Below, piece after piece: positions 34,627 to 45,893 of a stretch of 64,000 bases of DNA. The stretch spans positions 1 through 64,000 of the forward strand of contig CALYLX010000121.1 in the NCBI GenBank assembly GCA_944990035.1, given 5' to 3'. The position numbers and the translations under genes are program-made. Positions within the stretch are counted from its first letter, which is position 1; every line of letters starts with the position of its first letter. Under the pieces are notes generated by a model that was not told where the DNA came from, searched no databases, and worked only from the letters and a program-made list of their open reading frames with translations. The DNA comes from Clitopilus passeckerianus. Taxonomy: Eukaryota > Basidiomycota > Agaricomycetes > Agaricales > Entolomataceae.

Positions 34627-37376
34627 ATGTCTACTGATAATACCTACGATATCATCTTCGCCGGAGGTCAGTCAACCCTCCCATCCATTTGAACAAGACC
34701 TTCATCGCCATTTTAGGTGGCGCAGCGGGATGTGTTACAGCGAGTCGATTGGCCGAAGCTGATCCTTCCTTGAAGATCTTGGTAAGTCGAGATTGGCGCT
34801 CACGATTGGCTTTGTCTGATAAACTTTCTTCAGGTGGTGGAAGCTGGGCCTTTGACCAAGGATGTCCCCGATGTTGTCCAACCGGCCCGGTACATGAGAA
34901 ATCTCATGCGAGGAGCGCCGACCATCAGCTACCATCTCAGCAAGCCCAGTCCTTCGACAGCAAACCGTGTCCTGATCGTCCCATCTGGTCGATGCCTGGG
35001 TGGTGGTTCGAGCATTAATTGTACGCATACCTTCATAATCCTAAGTTATGAAGTGATTGCTGACGTCTTCCCACAGTCGCCATGTACACGAGGGCGTCTG
35101 CCTCGGATTATGACGATTGGGAAACCGTGTACAAGAACCCTGGCTGGGGTTCCAAGCATCTTATTCCTCTCATTAACAAGGCAAGAGCATTCCAAGGAGC
35201 ATGGGTTGCAAATGTCTAAATTTTTACGTGCAGGCCGAAACCTTCCAACCCACGAAAGGAGACCTTCACTTGCATGGAAAGAGCGGCCCACTCAAAATTT
35301 CATATTCGAAGGACCAGGTCAACATCGGAGAGGAATGGCTAGAGGTCGCAGCCAAGTACGACAAGGACCGTAAGGCTACCGACGATGTGAATGGATTCTA
35401 TTCTTGCAATGCCTACGGAGTATGTGGATTTTCTCCTTTCTATCATGCAAATAAATTCTGACATGGTTTCTGCAGCGGTGGGCACAGTATGTAGCCTTCA
35501 AACCCTCGCTTCTCGTAGCTGACTGGATGCCTTAGATACGTTGACGAGACCAACGGCCATCGCTCCGACGTTCCCCACAACTACATCTATAACCACCCGG
35601 AGTTCAAGAACCTTACTATCCTTACCAGCCGCCGTGTCACTCGGGTTATCTTTGAGTGAGTTACATTTCAGATCATGTACGACATGCAGGGGCTGATACC
35701 GATCGGTGTTCAGAGGCAATCGTGCGGTCGGCGTTGAACATGTGGATGATGTTCAAGGAAGGCCTACCAAAGTGGCCCCTGACGCCGTTGTTGCCCGGGC
35801 TTCTCGTCTTGTTGTGCTTGCTTCCGGAGCCTTTGGTTCTCCTGCTATCCTAGAAAGGTATACTTCAACGCAGTTTGCATCGACGCGCAGGCGTGCTGAT
35901 GGCAATGAAGGTCTGGTGTTGGAAGCGCCGAACTCTTGGGCAAGCTTGGCGTAAAGACTCTGGTGGACCTCCCTGGCGTTGGCGAACATTATATGGGTGC
36001 GTTTTTCTACTCAACCTATTGACACTTTCTGATCAGTCCGCAGATCATAATCTCATCTTTGGGGTTTACAGTGCTACCGACGAGGCGGACACTTTGGATG
36101 CGCTCTTCCGTGCTTCAGATGAAGAACTTCTGCGTAAGTACTTAGCTTCGTCCTTTTGGGCATGTAGCTGATGAAGATGTATGTAGCTATTGCAAACGAA
36201 TGGCTCCAGGGAGGTTCCGGGCTAATGGCTCACAAGTGAGATTCTTCCTGACTGCATAGAGGCTCTTTGTTCTAACACCTTTGTCATTAGCGGTGTTGAT
36301 GCTGGTATCAAGATTAGGCCGACAGAGAAAGATTTGGAGGAGATTGGGCCTGAGTTCCGAGCACGCTGGGAGCAGCATTACGCCAATGCTCCCGACAAGC
36401 CATTGTTCTTTATGGGCGTTATTGCAGGGTAAGCATGCTCGGCTTCACATGAGAGATTGTGCATTCAAATACTTACACTTGTTCACATAGCACGAATGGT
36501 GCTGTACCCGTTGACCCGAAGCGCAAATACTTTGGTACAGGATATTACACGGTTGGTCTATCCTTGACCCGATCTGGATTCTGGATACTACGAACTCAAC
36601 TCTTTCCAGGAATATCCTGCTTCTACAGGCCGAGTGCATATCACTGATGCTGCTAACCCATATGCCCTGATGGATTTCCAGCCTGGCTTCTTGGATGAGT
36701 ACGAAATCCTCAAAGTCTAAAAATATACCTTGATCACTCATTACAAGTCTAGTCCGGCAGATGTCGTCATTCTCCGATGGGCTTACAAGAAAGCGAGGGA
36801 GTTCGCCCGTCGCATGAAGTTCTATCGAGGGGAAGTGGGGCTCAGCCACCCTGCGTTTGCTGATGGTAGCGCGATCGCACCTCAGGAAGAGGCACAACCC
36901 GTGGACGTTGCAGCTCCCAACTTGCAATACACGGCTGAAGACGACAAACTCATTGATGAGCATCATAGGAGGGCCAGTAAGTAGCACCCTTCCTGCTGTC
37001 GTTGCCTATCGGCTGACACGATTATTACTTTAGTTGGAACCTCATGGCATTCCGTACGGCTGTTTTCCTCGAGGTTCTGGAAATTGGTCTAACTCCTCCT
37101 TTAGATCGGAACATGTGCTATGAAGCCTCGTGAGCTTGGAGGCGTCGTTGATCCAAGATTGAACGTGTATGGTGTTGAGAATCTGAAAGTTGCAGGTTCG
37201 TACCTAGCATCTTATCGATTGAAGGTGTCCTTCTGATCACTCCCAAATTTGCAGACTGCAGTATTTGCCCAGGAAATGTGGGCGCTAATACTTACAACAC
37301 TGCCATCGCCATTGGTGAAAAAGCAGCTGTTATCATCGCAGCTGACCTTGGAATTGCGGGAGTCACGGAGGCATGA
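34627..37376 (+). CDS. GMC oxidoreductase, alcohol oxidase-like, paralogue 2
   Basis: This is a tandem paralogue of the gene at 31059 with matching intron positions. The start MSTDNTYDIIFAGG is spliced to GAAGCVTASRLAEADPSLKI, a canonical GxGxxG FAD loop. Other blocks are PSGRCLGGGSSIN, NIGEEWLEVAAKYDKDRKAT, SDVPHNYIYNHPEFKNLTIL, SGAFGSPAILERSGVGSAE, and PTEKDLEEIGPEFRARWEQH. The active-site segment GTSWHSIGTCAMK and VGANTYNTAIAIGEKAA keep the catalytic His and Asn. The end is GIAGVTEA with TGA at 37374-37376. As with its partner there is no PTS1-like tripeptide and no signal peptide, so location is unclear. Substrate could be methanol or another short alcohol; the sequence does not decide. 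Confidence 0.93.
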
Positions 37377-37980
37377 TACCCAAAACTGAAGGACTAAGAC
37401 TAAATCGAGCGACAGAACTCTAACGTTGTATCTTATGATGGAATACAAACCTTTCCAATTTGAAATTTACGAGGACTCTTCAGCCTTTCCGGTTCTATGA
37501 TTTCCCGGCCATCTGTCGGATGATCTGCCTTACAATGGCTGTTTCCATCGCTTGGTGATCTGCTCTTGACAACTTGGGCTTGGCATTGTATTGGTTGAGC
37601 CGCCAACATAATCTATCATTTCAGGAATTTCTAACTCTCACACAATTTTGACTCTCACACTGGCAAACGACAAGTGAGTTATGGTCGTCCGTCTCAACTG
37701 TGGGCGCAGCCATAGACTAACCTAAACAACTCTACCAGCCAGTGATATGTATCGACACCAGATCAGCTCTTGAGAGATGGTGTGTAACACACAACACCTC
37801 CTAAAGTCGAAAGTGTGTCTTTCAAGGGACGTCAAGGCACCCCTGCCCGTGGACATCATCAGCAGCGATCTTTATCACAATTGTTCCTTTCTTAACGGAT
37901 AAGAGCATGGGATTTCAATCTCTCAAGACGCTTCCACGAAGACGAAAGTTCTGTTCGCTCGAATCCTTCGATCTAGGAAG
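37377..37980. other. Promoter region of the Cys-rich nuclease gene
   Basis: No ORF of interest is present. A short perfect palindrome, GTGTGTAACACAC, lies near 37780, about 200 bp before the start codon. Confidence 0.35.
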
Positions 37981-40185
37981 ATGTGGTGGGCTGCGAAACT
38001 TCTCGCCCTTCAATTCTTCTTCAGCGCTGCCACAGCAACAGCAGCTTTTGAGGATAGCATCGGCCTCTATGCCAACACAACCCTCCGCTCCAGCAGTGGT
38101 CGTATCGATGAGCTCCTAGTCTTGAAAAGACAATTTCGATGTGAATTCCCTGGCGGACGTATGTTGAATTTGGTTGCATCGTTCACCTGGGACGCGTTCT
38201 GATTCTTTAAAACAGCTCAATGCTCTGCTACTACATGCTGTCGCCCCGGAGAGCGTTGCGTACGTTGACGCATCAGCTATGACCACTATATGTCTACTGA
38301 CATTCCCTCTGGCCCTAAGTGTCCTCTCGGGTGCTGCGATGTCAGTGATGATGTGAGTTTCATCCTTGGCTGTCTCTCGTAGATCTTTAACCACAATTTA
38401 CCTATAGTGTTGGAAAAACCAGTATGCAGATTCATCATCCTCAGAGGAGTTGCCCTTAATCAATCACCCCTCAGGTGCTGTCCGAAGATTGCAGAACAAT
38501 GCGTGAGTTGCAACGTGGACCTTCCTCGATAGTTGGACTAACGAGTTTGCTTCAAGGGCGGCAAAACTTGTTGCGAGCCTGGGTAAGACCAATATTGGTT
38601 GCAAGTTGGGTTCTTAGCTGATTTCGTTAAAAGTGCCGAATGTTGCAGTGGATCTCCTACTGGCTGTTGCAAACCCGGGACTGTATGCTGCAAGTCATCC
38701 GTCGCGCCATGCTGTCCAGCAGGCTCAACATGTTGCGGAAATACCTGTACGTCCCATGATTCCAAGTCGCCATTCCCTCCCTCATCTTTCCTCAGGCTGC
38801 CTTTCCGGAGAAACTTGCGAACGCAATGAATGTGTCAACTCCAGTTCGTGGAATTCCTCACCCTATACATCCCACGTCACTCAATGGATCCATAGATGCT
38901 CTGAAATCCGGAAAGGTTGCACGGTTCGAATATGACCAGAAGAAGAACGGATGCGTGCGTGGCGTTTCATACAGGATATAACGTGTACTGAGAAATCCTT
39001 CTTTTTCCAGCTTCTCGTGAACATGTGCAATGGTAATACCATCCCGACTTCCTGTTAACCCCCGATAACTTCTCACCGCAGTTAATAGGTATGCGGGGCA
39101 AGAACACCATTGAGCTCACCTACTCTGGTAAACTATCGAAGAGTGCCAAAGCAGCCAAACGCCGACAGGCAGGATGCGTCAGCGGTTATTGCCGTAAGCT
39201 CGGACTCCCAGGCCTGAATTCATGCGACGAAGTGAGGAACCTTACCACGCTCTCCACGATGATCTTCCCAACTGACAACCCCGTCAGTTCCCGCCAGCCT
39301 CCAGTGACGAAGGCGGTAGCACGCTGCCTACGATCCAACGCGCTATCAACTGTATACCGGGAATTCAGAACTCCCTGCAAGGCAACATCTTCAGCCAGAT
39401 GGTTCAGCGATCAAAGATCCAGGCTGGGGATAGCTACGTTATCAGCATCGACTGCGACAAAGTTCTTGGTGCAGGTACCAGTCCCTGCGACCGACGGAGT
39501 GTCCCCCGCGCCCCTATGTCTGGCATTGCTGGAGTTATGCGTAGGGATGAGATTCAAATTTCGAACAGTACGACGCTTGGTAAGCTCGTTAAGACGATAT
39601 GCTCTCAGCAAGAATTAACCTCTCCACAGACAGCTACTACCCTGCGAACTTGACCATGGATACCGGGAACATCATCATTCTCCCATTCGACGATCTGGGA
39701 CCTGGCCAGTGAGTATAATCCACCTAGCCATGAGAATAGTATCTAATATCTTGCCCTAGATACGCCACCAGCATTGAAGTCATCGCTGGCTCCATCAGCG
39801 GCTCCTACGTAGTTGACAACCTAGGCGATGCTTACGCCAGGCAAGCGGTTCCCTCATCCCTCTTTCCACACCACACTGACACACCCTTCACAGTTCTGCC
39901 GACGCCGCAACCCTTGGACAATCTCAACAAATGGGTTTCACGGTTGAGGACGACGGAGCCCTAATGGGTGTGGGCATGATCTTAGTGACCCCAGACGCCA
40001 ACACCAGGATCAAGTGGTCATTCCAAGGACAAGATCTTGGTCCCAGTTCGGATGGTGGCGGAGACAAGACTTCAGATAGCGATAGCGATACGAGTTCGGG
40101 AGCTCCCAGGGTCGTCGCTCAGAGTTGGATCTCTATCACGGTCGTTGGGGTTGTGGTTCTGCTTGTCAGAATAGCTACTTATTAG
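37981..40185 (+). CDS. Secreted Cys-rich (granulin-like) protein with NucA/NucB nuclease domain and GPI-type tail
   Basis: The start MWWAAKLLALQFFFSAATAT is a signal peptide. After splicing, a dense cysteine array follows: CSATTCCRPGERC joined to CPLGCC, CCPKIAEQC, GGKTCC, then ECCSGSPTGCCKPGTVCC, APCCPAGSTCC and CLSGETCERNECV. The repeated CC-x-P-G pattern resembles granulin or cysteine-rich adhesive modules. Next come KSGKVARFEYDQKKNGC and MRGKNTIELTY, then CVSGYC and SCDE joined to FPPASSDEGGSTLPTIQRAI and CIPGIQNSLQGN, which match the NucA/NucB deoxyribonuclease family (CDE-FP-AS motif, then CIP-x-QN). The C-terminal part ends with an Asp/Ser-rich stretch and ISITVVGVVVLLVRIATY, typical of a GPI signal. 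About a dozen introns are needed; one of 60 nt, with a CTGAC branch, removes the in-frame TGA near 38268. All junctions keep frame. A cell-surface nuclease is inferred. Confidence 0.75.
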
Positions 40186-40506
40186 GTTTGGGGATGCGTC
40201 AGAAGTCACTTCCCTTTCGCGGCCTTGGTATTATCCCGGACAGTACGAGTAAACTATATGGTATCTGTTACGACATCTATTCAACTTTCGCTTGTGTTGT
40301 TCACGACTTGCAATTTGGAGTGATATTATTCTGAGAAGGGAAGAAGGTACATTTAAGAGAGAAGTACAATAATGAGAAACGAGCCTTTGAACGGCGGGTA
40401 TACTAGTAAAGTGTAAGCAGACGGAACGCTAAGGTAAACTAGACGAACAGTAGTATCTGTACAAAACGCGAGACATAGAACACTTTTGGATTCCTTTGAT
40501 GTCATT
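40186..40506. other. Convergent 3' region
   Basis: No gene is seen; this should hold the 3' UTRs of the flanking convergent genes. Confidence 0.45.
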
Positions 40507-41711
40507 TTACCACCAGGAACCGAAATCGTAGTCTGAGGTAGAGGCGACCACGAACTTGAAGGTACACTTCAGGTTATTCTTCGACCAGTTAATCTCGAAG
40601 GACTCAATTTGGACGTCACAGGGCCCGATCTTGAGTGACTTCGCAAACCTTGGGCCGCCTATCAAAGACGATGAGAATCATGGAAGGAGCAGAGGTAGAA
40701 AGATTGTTAACATACCACCGACAGTCCAAGTATTTCCTTTCAACTCTTTGAGTTCACTCCCGAAGAAGCCTTGAACGACTTGTTTAGTCGGCTGACCAGA
40801 CGTAGGCTCAGTCACAGTCGATGGGACATGTGAAGAATCCAAGACATACAAAATCGATTATATGCACGACACTGTTCGGCTTGTTCTGAGGAGTAGGCTG
40901 AATGAGGAGGCCCTTCCCGTCAAACATCGCATGGAAATCCTCTTCGCTATACAGCTCGTCAAATTTGATTGTCTTTGGCAAGCCTTGGAATTTGTTCGTA
41001 TCGGATTTGCATTCTTTCTTGAGCCTGGCCCCTGGCGTGTAAGTTGTTTGGTATCCTTGTAGGAAACGAATGCATACCTATCAAACACCTTCTTCAATTG
41101 CGCTTTCAGCTTTTTCGCATCGGCCTTCTTATCTGCAGCGGTAGGAGCAGCCTTTGATGGTCCTGCCACCGGAGCAGGAGCCTCCTCCGCTTTCGTCGTC
41201 TTGGCTCGTTTTGCAGGTCTCGTTTGCTCCAATTCATCTTCCAACTCGAGAATACGAGCTCTAAGAGCTTCAACAACCTGGAAAGGCATTCATTTCCCGT
41301 ACTCGACGTCTAATCAAGAAGCACTGATGGACAGATCTGACATACCTCGGGGGAGACTGTCAAAGGCCCGGTTAAGTCGAGGGCGCCTATCATGACATTT
41401 AACGCGTTTTAGTGAATTGAAGACGCGTCTTTATGTATATTAGACTCACTTCCGTTGGCTGTACTGAGAGTCCGCTTCTTGCTGCCTTTGCTGACAGTGA
41501 CACCAGGCAAGGAGATCAGAGTTGTCTGCTGTTGTGGCGCGTTTTTCTTCTTTCCCTTCGGTGAGGGAACGGTATTCTGTCCTTGAAGGACCATAAAGTT
41601 GATCTGCTGCGACATTCTTTGCTTTTTCTGGTGAACAGTGGCCGAGGGAACGTAAGGAGTGGTCGAGGACTGAAAACGGCGGAGGGGCAAATTCTTAATT
41701 AGCGTCTGCAT
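40507..41711 (-). CDS. Conserved hypothetical protein with coiled coil, probably nuclear
   Basis: The ATG at 41711 gives MQTLIKNLPLRRFQSSTTPY and a basic, Gln/Lys-rich N-terminus with KGKKKN. A heptad-like segment, VVEALRARILELEDELEQTR, predicts a coiled coil and is followed by PAKRAKTTK, a nuclear-localisation-like cluster. After introns come FQGLPKTIKFDELYSEEDFH, then QVVQGFFGSELKELKGNTWT and FAKSLKIGPCDVQIESFEIN. The end is STSDYDFGSWW with stop TAA at 40509-40507. The last exons keep frame across GT-AG introns, so the gene looks real. I do not recognise the family. An alternative mitochondrial role for the basic N-terminus cannot be excluded. Confidence 0.7.
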
Positions 41712-42177
41712 TTTTTCTCACGGGATGCGCTTTGACCTCTCCAAGCTCCCTCGATTCGTTTGGTTTGCTGCATTCAAAGTCTACAAAATGTTTGCTCAAA
41801 TTAGGGTGACAGGATAGAATTACAGGACTCTCAATGTTAAGTGGGATTTTGTCAAATTTTGGTGCTTGCGGGGAGACATGTGCATCACCTGCGCCACGTT
41901 AAGCTTAACTGGGCAAACATAGGTAGGAGATCCGACTTCTCAAAGCGCGTTTTACGCGTTCATCGGTCATAATCTGAATTCTATACCGGGATGGAGGCTC
42001 ACATGTACATGAATGACGCGTAAAGACGCGTTGACCTCAGAAAGAAAAGGGATCTAAACCATTGTGTGATTGTACTCAACCTGTCGGACAGGAGCTTCCT
42101 TGGTGATATGTGGTTGGCGGGTAGCACCGTAGTTCATTTTACATGTACATTGTTCGGTGTTATTAGGCCCTCCATGC
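41712..42177. other. Intergenic
   Basis: This holds the promoter of the coiled-coil gene and the 3' flank of the first DPBB gene. Nothing else is supported. The MluI-like motif ACGCGT is unusually frequent nearby (for example near 41403, 41423 and 42027). Confidence 0.35.
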
Positions 42178-42697
42178 TCAAACAAACACCCAAGTAGTTG
42201 CAAGCGTTCCAACCGCTATATTCGCTAGTTGCTCGAAGGCTCCGGTGGAGAGGTCAAGGTCGTGAGTATTGCCATAACCCGGGAAGGTGTCGGCAATTGT
42301 AGCGGTCACGGTTTTCCCGTTATCTAGATAATACATCGGCAGTGAGGCGCTGGCAGTCCGAGGCACGCTGAGAATACTTACAGGTGACCTGGATCTTCTT
42401 TCCGCAGCTAGACATCCCAACCATTGAGTAAATAGTTTGAGGTTGATAGAGACGGGATTTAGAAGCTCACTTTGCACCATTAGCATAGTCAAGTGTTGAG
42501 ACCGCGGCAACGTAGTCACTAGGAATGTTGATACGTCCACACGCGCCCAAGTCTGGTGTATAGGGATGAGCTGGAAGCGTATGAGTTTCTATGCCCCGTT
42601 GTCATTGAAGGGAGTTATGCGGCGCACCTGTCCCACTGAAGGCCGATGCAAGCCCAGTGGTGAGGGAGATAACAGTGAGTTGAGAGATGAATTTCAT
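42178..42697 (-). CDS. Small secreted DPBB (RlpA/expansin-like) protein 1
   Basis: The ATG at 42697 gives MKFISQLTVISLTTGLASAF, a signal peptide. Splicing leads to AHPYTPDLGACGRINIPSDY, then VAAVSTLDYANGA, CGKKIQVT, NGKTVTATIADTFPGYGN and HDLDLSTGAFEQLANIAVGT, ending TTWVFV. This is the double-psi beta-barrel fold of rare-lipoprotein-A, barwin and expansin-like secreted proteins; the terminal Asp-Leu-Asp-Leu-Ser and W-x-F motifs are typical. Such proteins bind polysaccharides or inhibit proteases, and the role here is open. A TATA-like ATTATAAAC lies about 65 bp upstream. A paralogue lies immediately upstream on the same strand. Confidence 0.85.
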
Positions 42698-43396
42698 GAG
42701 GATGATTTGGAGGTTGAACGCGGGGACTCCTGAGATCTCGCAGCTTGGCCATGCAATGGTTTATAATTGCCCTCTCTTGCCGTCTCTAGGCACATCGGAC
42801 GATCATGAAATGATCCTACCTTTTCGTAGATAAAATGACGCTGACATGAGAGATATGCCGGGGATTCCTGTATCATCGGATTTCAATATACCCTCGACAA
42901 TCAGTATCTGCTGCCCACCAGAATACACGATGTAGGCCGGGAATCGAAGGTGTGGGTGGCACCGGTCTGAGATGCATCAGCGCTTGGGTTGTTTTTGGTT
43001 GCTAAGATTCCAGAAATTCCGGGGGTTCAGTAGAGGACGCGCACGGTGAGGATGACAATCTAAGGGTAGTTCACATCTCAGAGCGCGCTGTTGTGAGGGA
43101 AGTACTGAGTCACATGTATATGAAACCATTCGTCCCCAGGAGTGGGCTGGAGTGGGAAGCGGAAGAGGACAGATTCCGACAGAGCAGGTGAGTAACCGAT
43201 GACTGACTTGGTAGAGGAGGAGATGCGCCATCACAACCATCAACGGAAGCTTTCTGGACAGTAGTGTCGGGTCGCGCTAGGAGAAGTACAGTAATCGAGA
43301 GAGGACAATGTAATAAGGAGCGCTGAGATGGCATCCTCTTGCCAGAGAACTTCAGCATTCGACACCGAGTTGGGTTCAAAGTGATCTGAATCCAAG
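42698..43396. other. Spacer between the DPBB paralogues
   Basis: Two overlapping minus-strand ORFs (42977-43243 and 43110-43379) lack motifs or homologous frame. I call no gene. Confidence 0.4.
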
Positions 43397-44147
43397 CTAA
43401 CGAGATATACGTCCGCGCCTAATCATCCGATGAGATACGTTCTTTCCTTTCTCCAAGATATCCAGTTGCATATCTCTCGCCGCTTTACCGTCTACGAAAT
43501 CCCAAGTCACGTCTGCCAAACGACCCACCAATGGGTCTCCCAGCTGTTGGAAGGCAGCTGGTGAGAGATCGAGGTCGAACAAGCCAGGGCAACCAGGACA
43601 TTTATCAGTAACGGTAACCGTCACTGACTTTCCTTGATCTAAGAAGAAGAAACATGAGGCGAGGTTACTTTTCTGGATAAGTAGAGAGCAAGCTTACACT
43701 GGGCAGTCAACCGTTTGTTGCAGACAGGATTTCTGAGTGACCATGGATTGTGAGATGACTAGGATGAGATGAAATGATGCCTGTGACGTCGACTTACAGG
43801 TTCGGGTTTGGAGTTGCACCACTAACGTATCAGACGGATTAGTTTAATGGTCGGCGGAAACATTAGGATGCTTGACTCACGGGAATGCATCGAAGAATTG
43901 CTGAGACACCGCCGCGATGAAATCAGTAGACGTGTTAATAATTCCACAAGCGCCAAGACCTGATCCTCTTCAGTGATTATCTTTATCTTGAAGGGATGGA
44001 CCAACCTGGGTCGTAGAATGTAACTGGGAACATAATCAGCAAGTTCGACGTTTGAATATATTCATACGTCTACCCACCTTCTCCCGTATTAGCAAACGCA
44101 AAACGGAAAGCGAGGAATGCAACGAAAATGGAGGAATAAGAAACCAT
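43397..44147 (-). CDS. Small secreted DPBB (RlpA/expansin-like) protein 2, with basic C-terminal extension
   Basis: The signal peptide MVSYSSIFVAFLAFRFAFA is followed, across short introns, by VTFYDPGLGACGIINTSTDF, IAAVSQQFFDAFP, NPVCNKRLTAQ, GKSVTVTVTDKCPGCPGLFD and LDLSPAAFQQLGDPL, ending the domain at ADVTWDFV. This is the standard DPBB layout, including the metal-site-like Asp and disulfide cysteines. Unlike paralogue 1, the frame continues about 30 residues past the domain in a basic stretch (GKAARDMQLDILEKGK, then RMIRRGRISR). That tail may be a real extension or the result of a lost stop codon. A TATA box (CTATATAAAAAG on minus near 44222) sits about 75 bp upstream of the ATG. Confidence 0.85.
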
Positions 44148-44855
44148 GCTGCTGGCAGCTGGGTGAGAGAATCAAGGTAGCTGGTATTAGACCGTGAGGA
44201 TTCAACCGTCGGTGTGTAGCTTTTTATATAGAATTACGTTGCAGTTAGCATGTACTGCATGAGCTCGGTCCATACAATTTCTAAGACCTTGTGCAAGACT
44301 GCAAGTCGTTGTCGTAATCGAATGATGGTCGTGTTGTATTCAGCGAGGGCAAGGGGACGCTTTCTCGACCGAGAACGACCATCATAATCACCACCGAGGC
44401 TGCGGTAGCAAGTATATTACCTCGAGTCAAGGTCGTGAATAAAGAACGGCCCAAAGGCAGCGATCATCTCGTGGTGGTACTCTTAACCAGTCGCAACTTG
44501 TGGGCCGCCGATGTAAGTTGCAACCTTGGTTGCAACGACTGGAGGCAAGGTAACGAACATGGGTAACCCCCCAGATTTCATCAGATATGAGCGTGATTAT
44601 CATTTTTGCCTCACATGAGTTAGGTAGAGCGCTTCAGTCGTAGAAAGCAGGACCAAGCCGCCCCATGAACTTGAAAGTTTGTGACAACTCTGGGAATGCT
44701 GGTTTTCGGAATTCGGTGCCGTGATGTGTTGTTGTATGTTAGGATCTAAGGCTCTCCGTCAGTAATCGTCTCTTGTGACGCCGTCACTGCCAAGAACAGC
44801 GACCAGCGCGATTACGACCACCTCTAGTACCCTTTCGTGGCTATAGGGTCTCATC
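44148..44855. promoter_or_regulatory. Divergent promoter region, DPBB2 and CSN7
   Basis: This 708 bp region has an 11-bp perfect inverted repeat, ATGATGGTCGT at 44322-44332 and ACGACCATCAT at 44375-44385. It also has two copies of the self-palindrome GTTGCAAC at 44517-44524 and 44529-44536, centred 12 bp apart. Both are candidate protein-binding sites. Confidence 0.45.
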
Positions 44856-45893
44856 ATGGAACTAGGCAGCAACTTCTCCGCGAAACTTGAACCCTTCTTG
44901 CTGATGGCAAAATCAGCGAAAGGAGCTGCAGCCGCCAAACTGATTCAGGATGCAACAGCTGCACCAGGGGTCTTTGTGTTTTCTGAGCTGCTGGAACTTG
45001 CAAATATCCAAGATGTACGAAAGATGGCAGGCTAATCAAGCAACCCCTGGACTGAAACTTAATCTAGCTCGCCAAAAATGAACAACACGAGAAATTCATA
45101 TCACTGCTACAACTCTTTGCCTACAAAACCTACCAGGATTACGTTAGTGAGTCGCATGTACGAATATCTCTCTTACCGTTTCTGACCGATCTCTCAGGCC
45201 ACAAGGATGCTTTACCTCCTTTGAATGCCGCGCAAACCACCAAGTTGAAGCATCTCTCTATCGTGACACTTGCTGCTGAACGACGCGTATGAGAACCTCA
45301 CAGACACTGCATTTGCCCTGTCTAATTTAACTGCTAGATCCTTCCTTACTCTGACCTGCTAAAAGCTCTTGACATGCCTACGATACGCGATCTGGAGGAT
45401 CTCATTATTGATGCCATCTATCTCGACATATTGCGCGGCAAGCTCGATCAGAAGGAGCAGCAGTTAGAAGTGGAGTACACGATGGGTCGTGATTTAGAAC
45501 CTGGGAAGCTGGAGGATATTCTTTCCGCATTGCAGAACTGGTACATTCTTTCCATGTGGACTCATCCGAATGTCGGCTGATTTCTCCTCCAGGGCTTCAA
45601 CGACGACTGCCGTGCTCCAAACATTGGACGATAAGATCTTAGAGATAAGCGCACTCAACGAGGCAGAGAAGGCCAAGGAGAAGCGATACGAGGCGCACCT
45701 CCAAGCCACCCTCAAGGAAGTGTATGATAAACAGAAGAACAAGAGTCTTGGCATAGGCGAGGGTGGTAGAAAAGGCACTGTAATTGAGAAGCCCGACGCA
45801 ATGGATGTTGATGAGCCTCCAGAAGCATCGAAAGGGAAGAACCGAAAGTGGGTCGATTTCAATTCTGACCTCGGGCACGTCACTGAGCACTGA
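44856..45893 (+). CDS. CSN7: COP9 signalosome subunit 7 (PCI domain)
   Basis: CSN7 is a PCI-domain subunit of the COP9 signalosome, which removes Nedd8 from cullins and so regulates SCF ligases. The start MELGSNFSAKLEPFLLMAKS leads to AKLIQDATAAPGVFVFSELL, HEKFISLLQLFAYKTYQDYV, ALPPLNAAQTTKLKHLSIVT, ILPYSDLLKALDMPTIRDLE and DLIIDAIYLDILRGKLDQKE. It continues into VEYTMGRDLEPGKLEDILSA, the winged-helix end of the PCI domain. A long helical tail follows (AEKAKEKRYEAHLQATLKEV), then an acidic/basic end with DAMDVDEPPEASKGKNRK. Short introns keep frame, including 45540-45594. The link to SCF control is notable given the F-box-like cluster a few kilobases away, but that proximity is probably chance. 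Confidence 0.94.

Noticed and set aside
38250..38290. Nonsense mutation in the Cys-rich nuclease
   Set aside because: The TGA falls inside a well-formed 60-nt intron.
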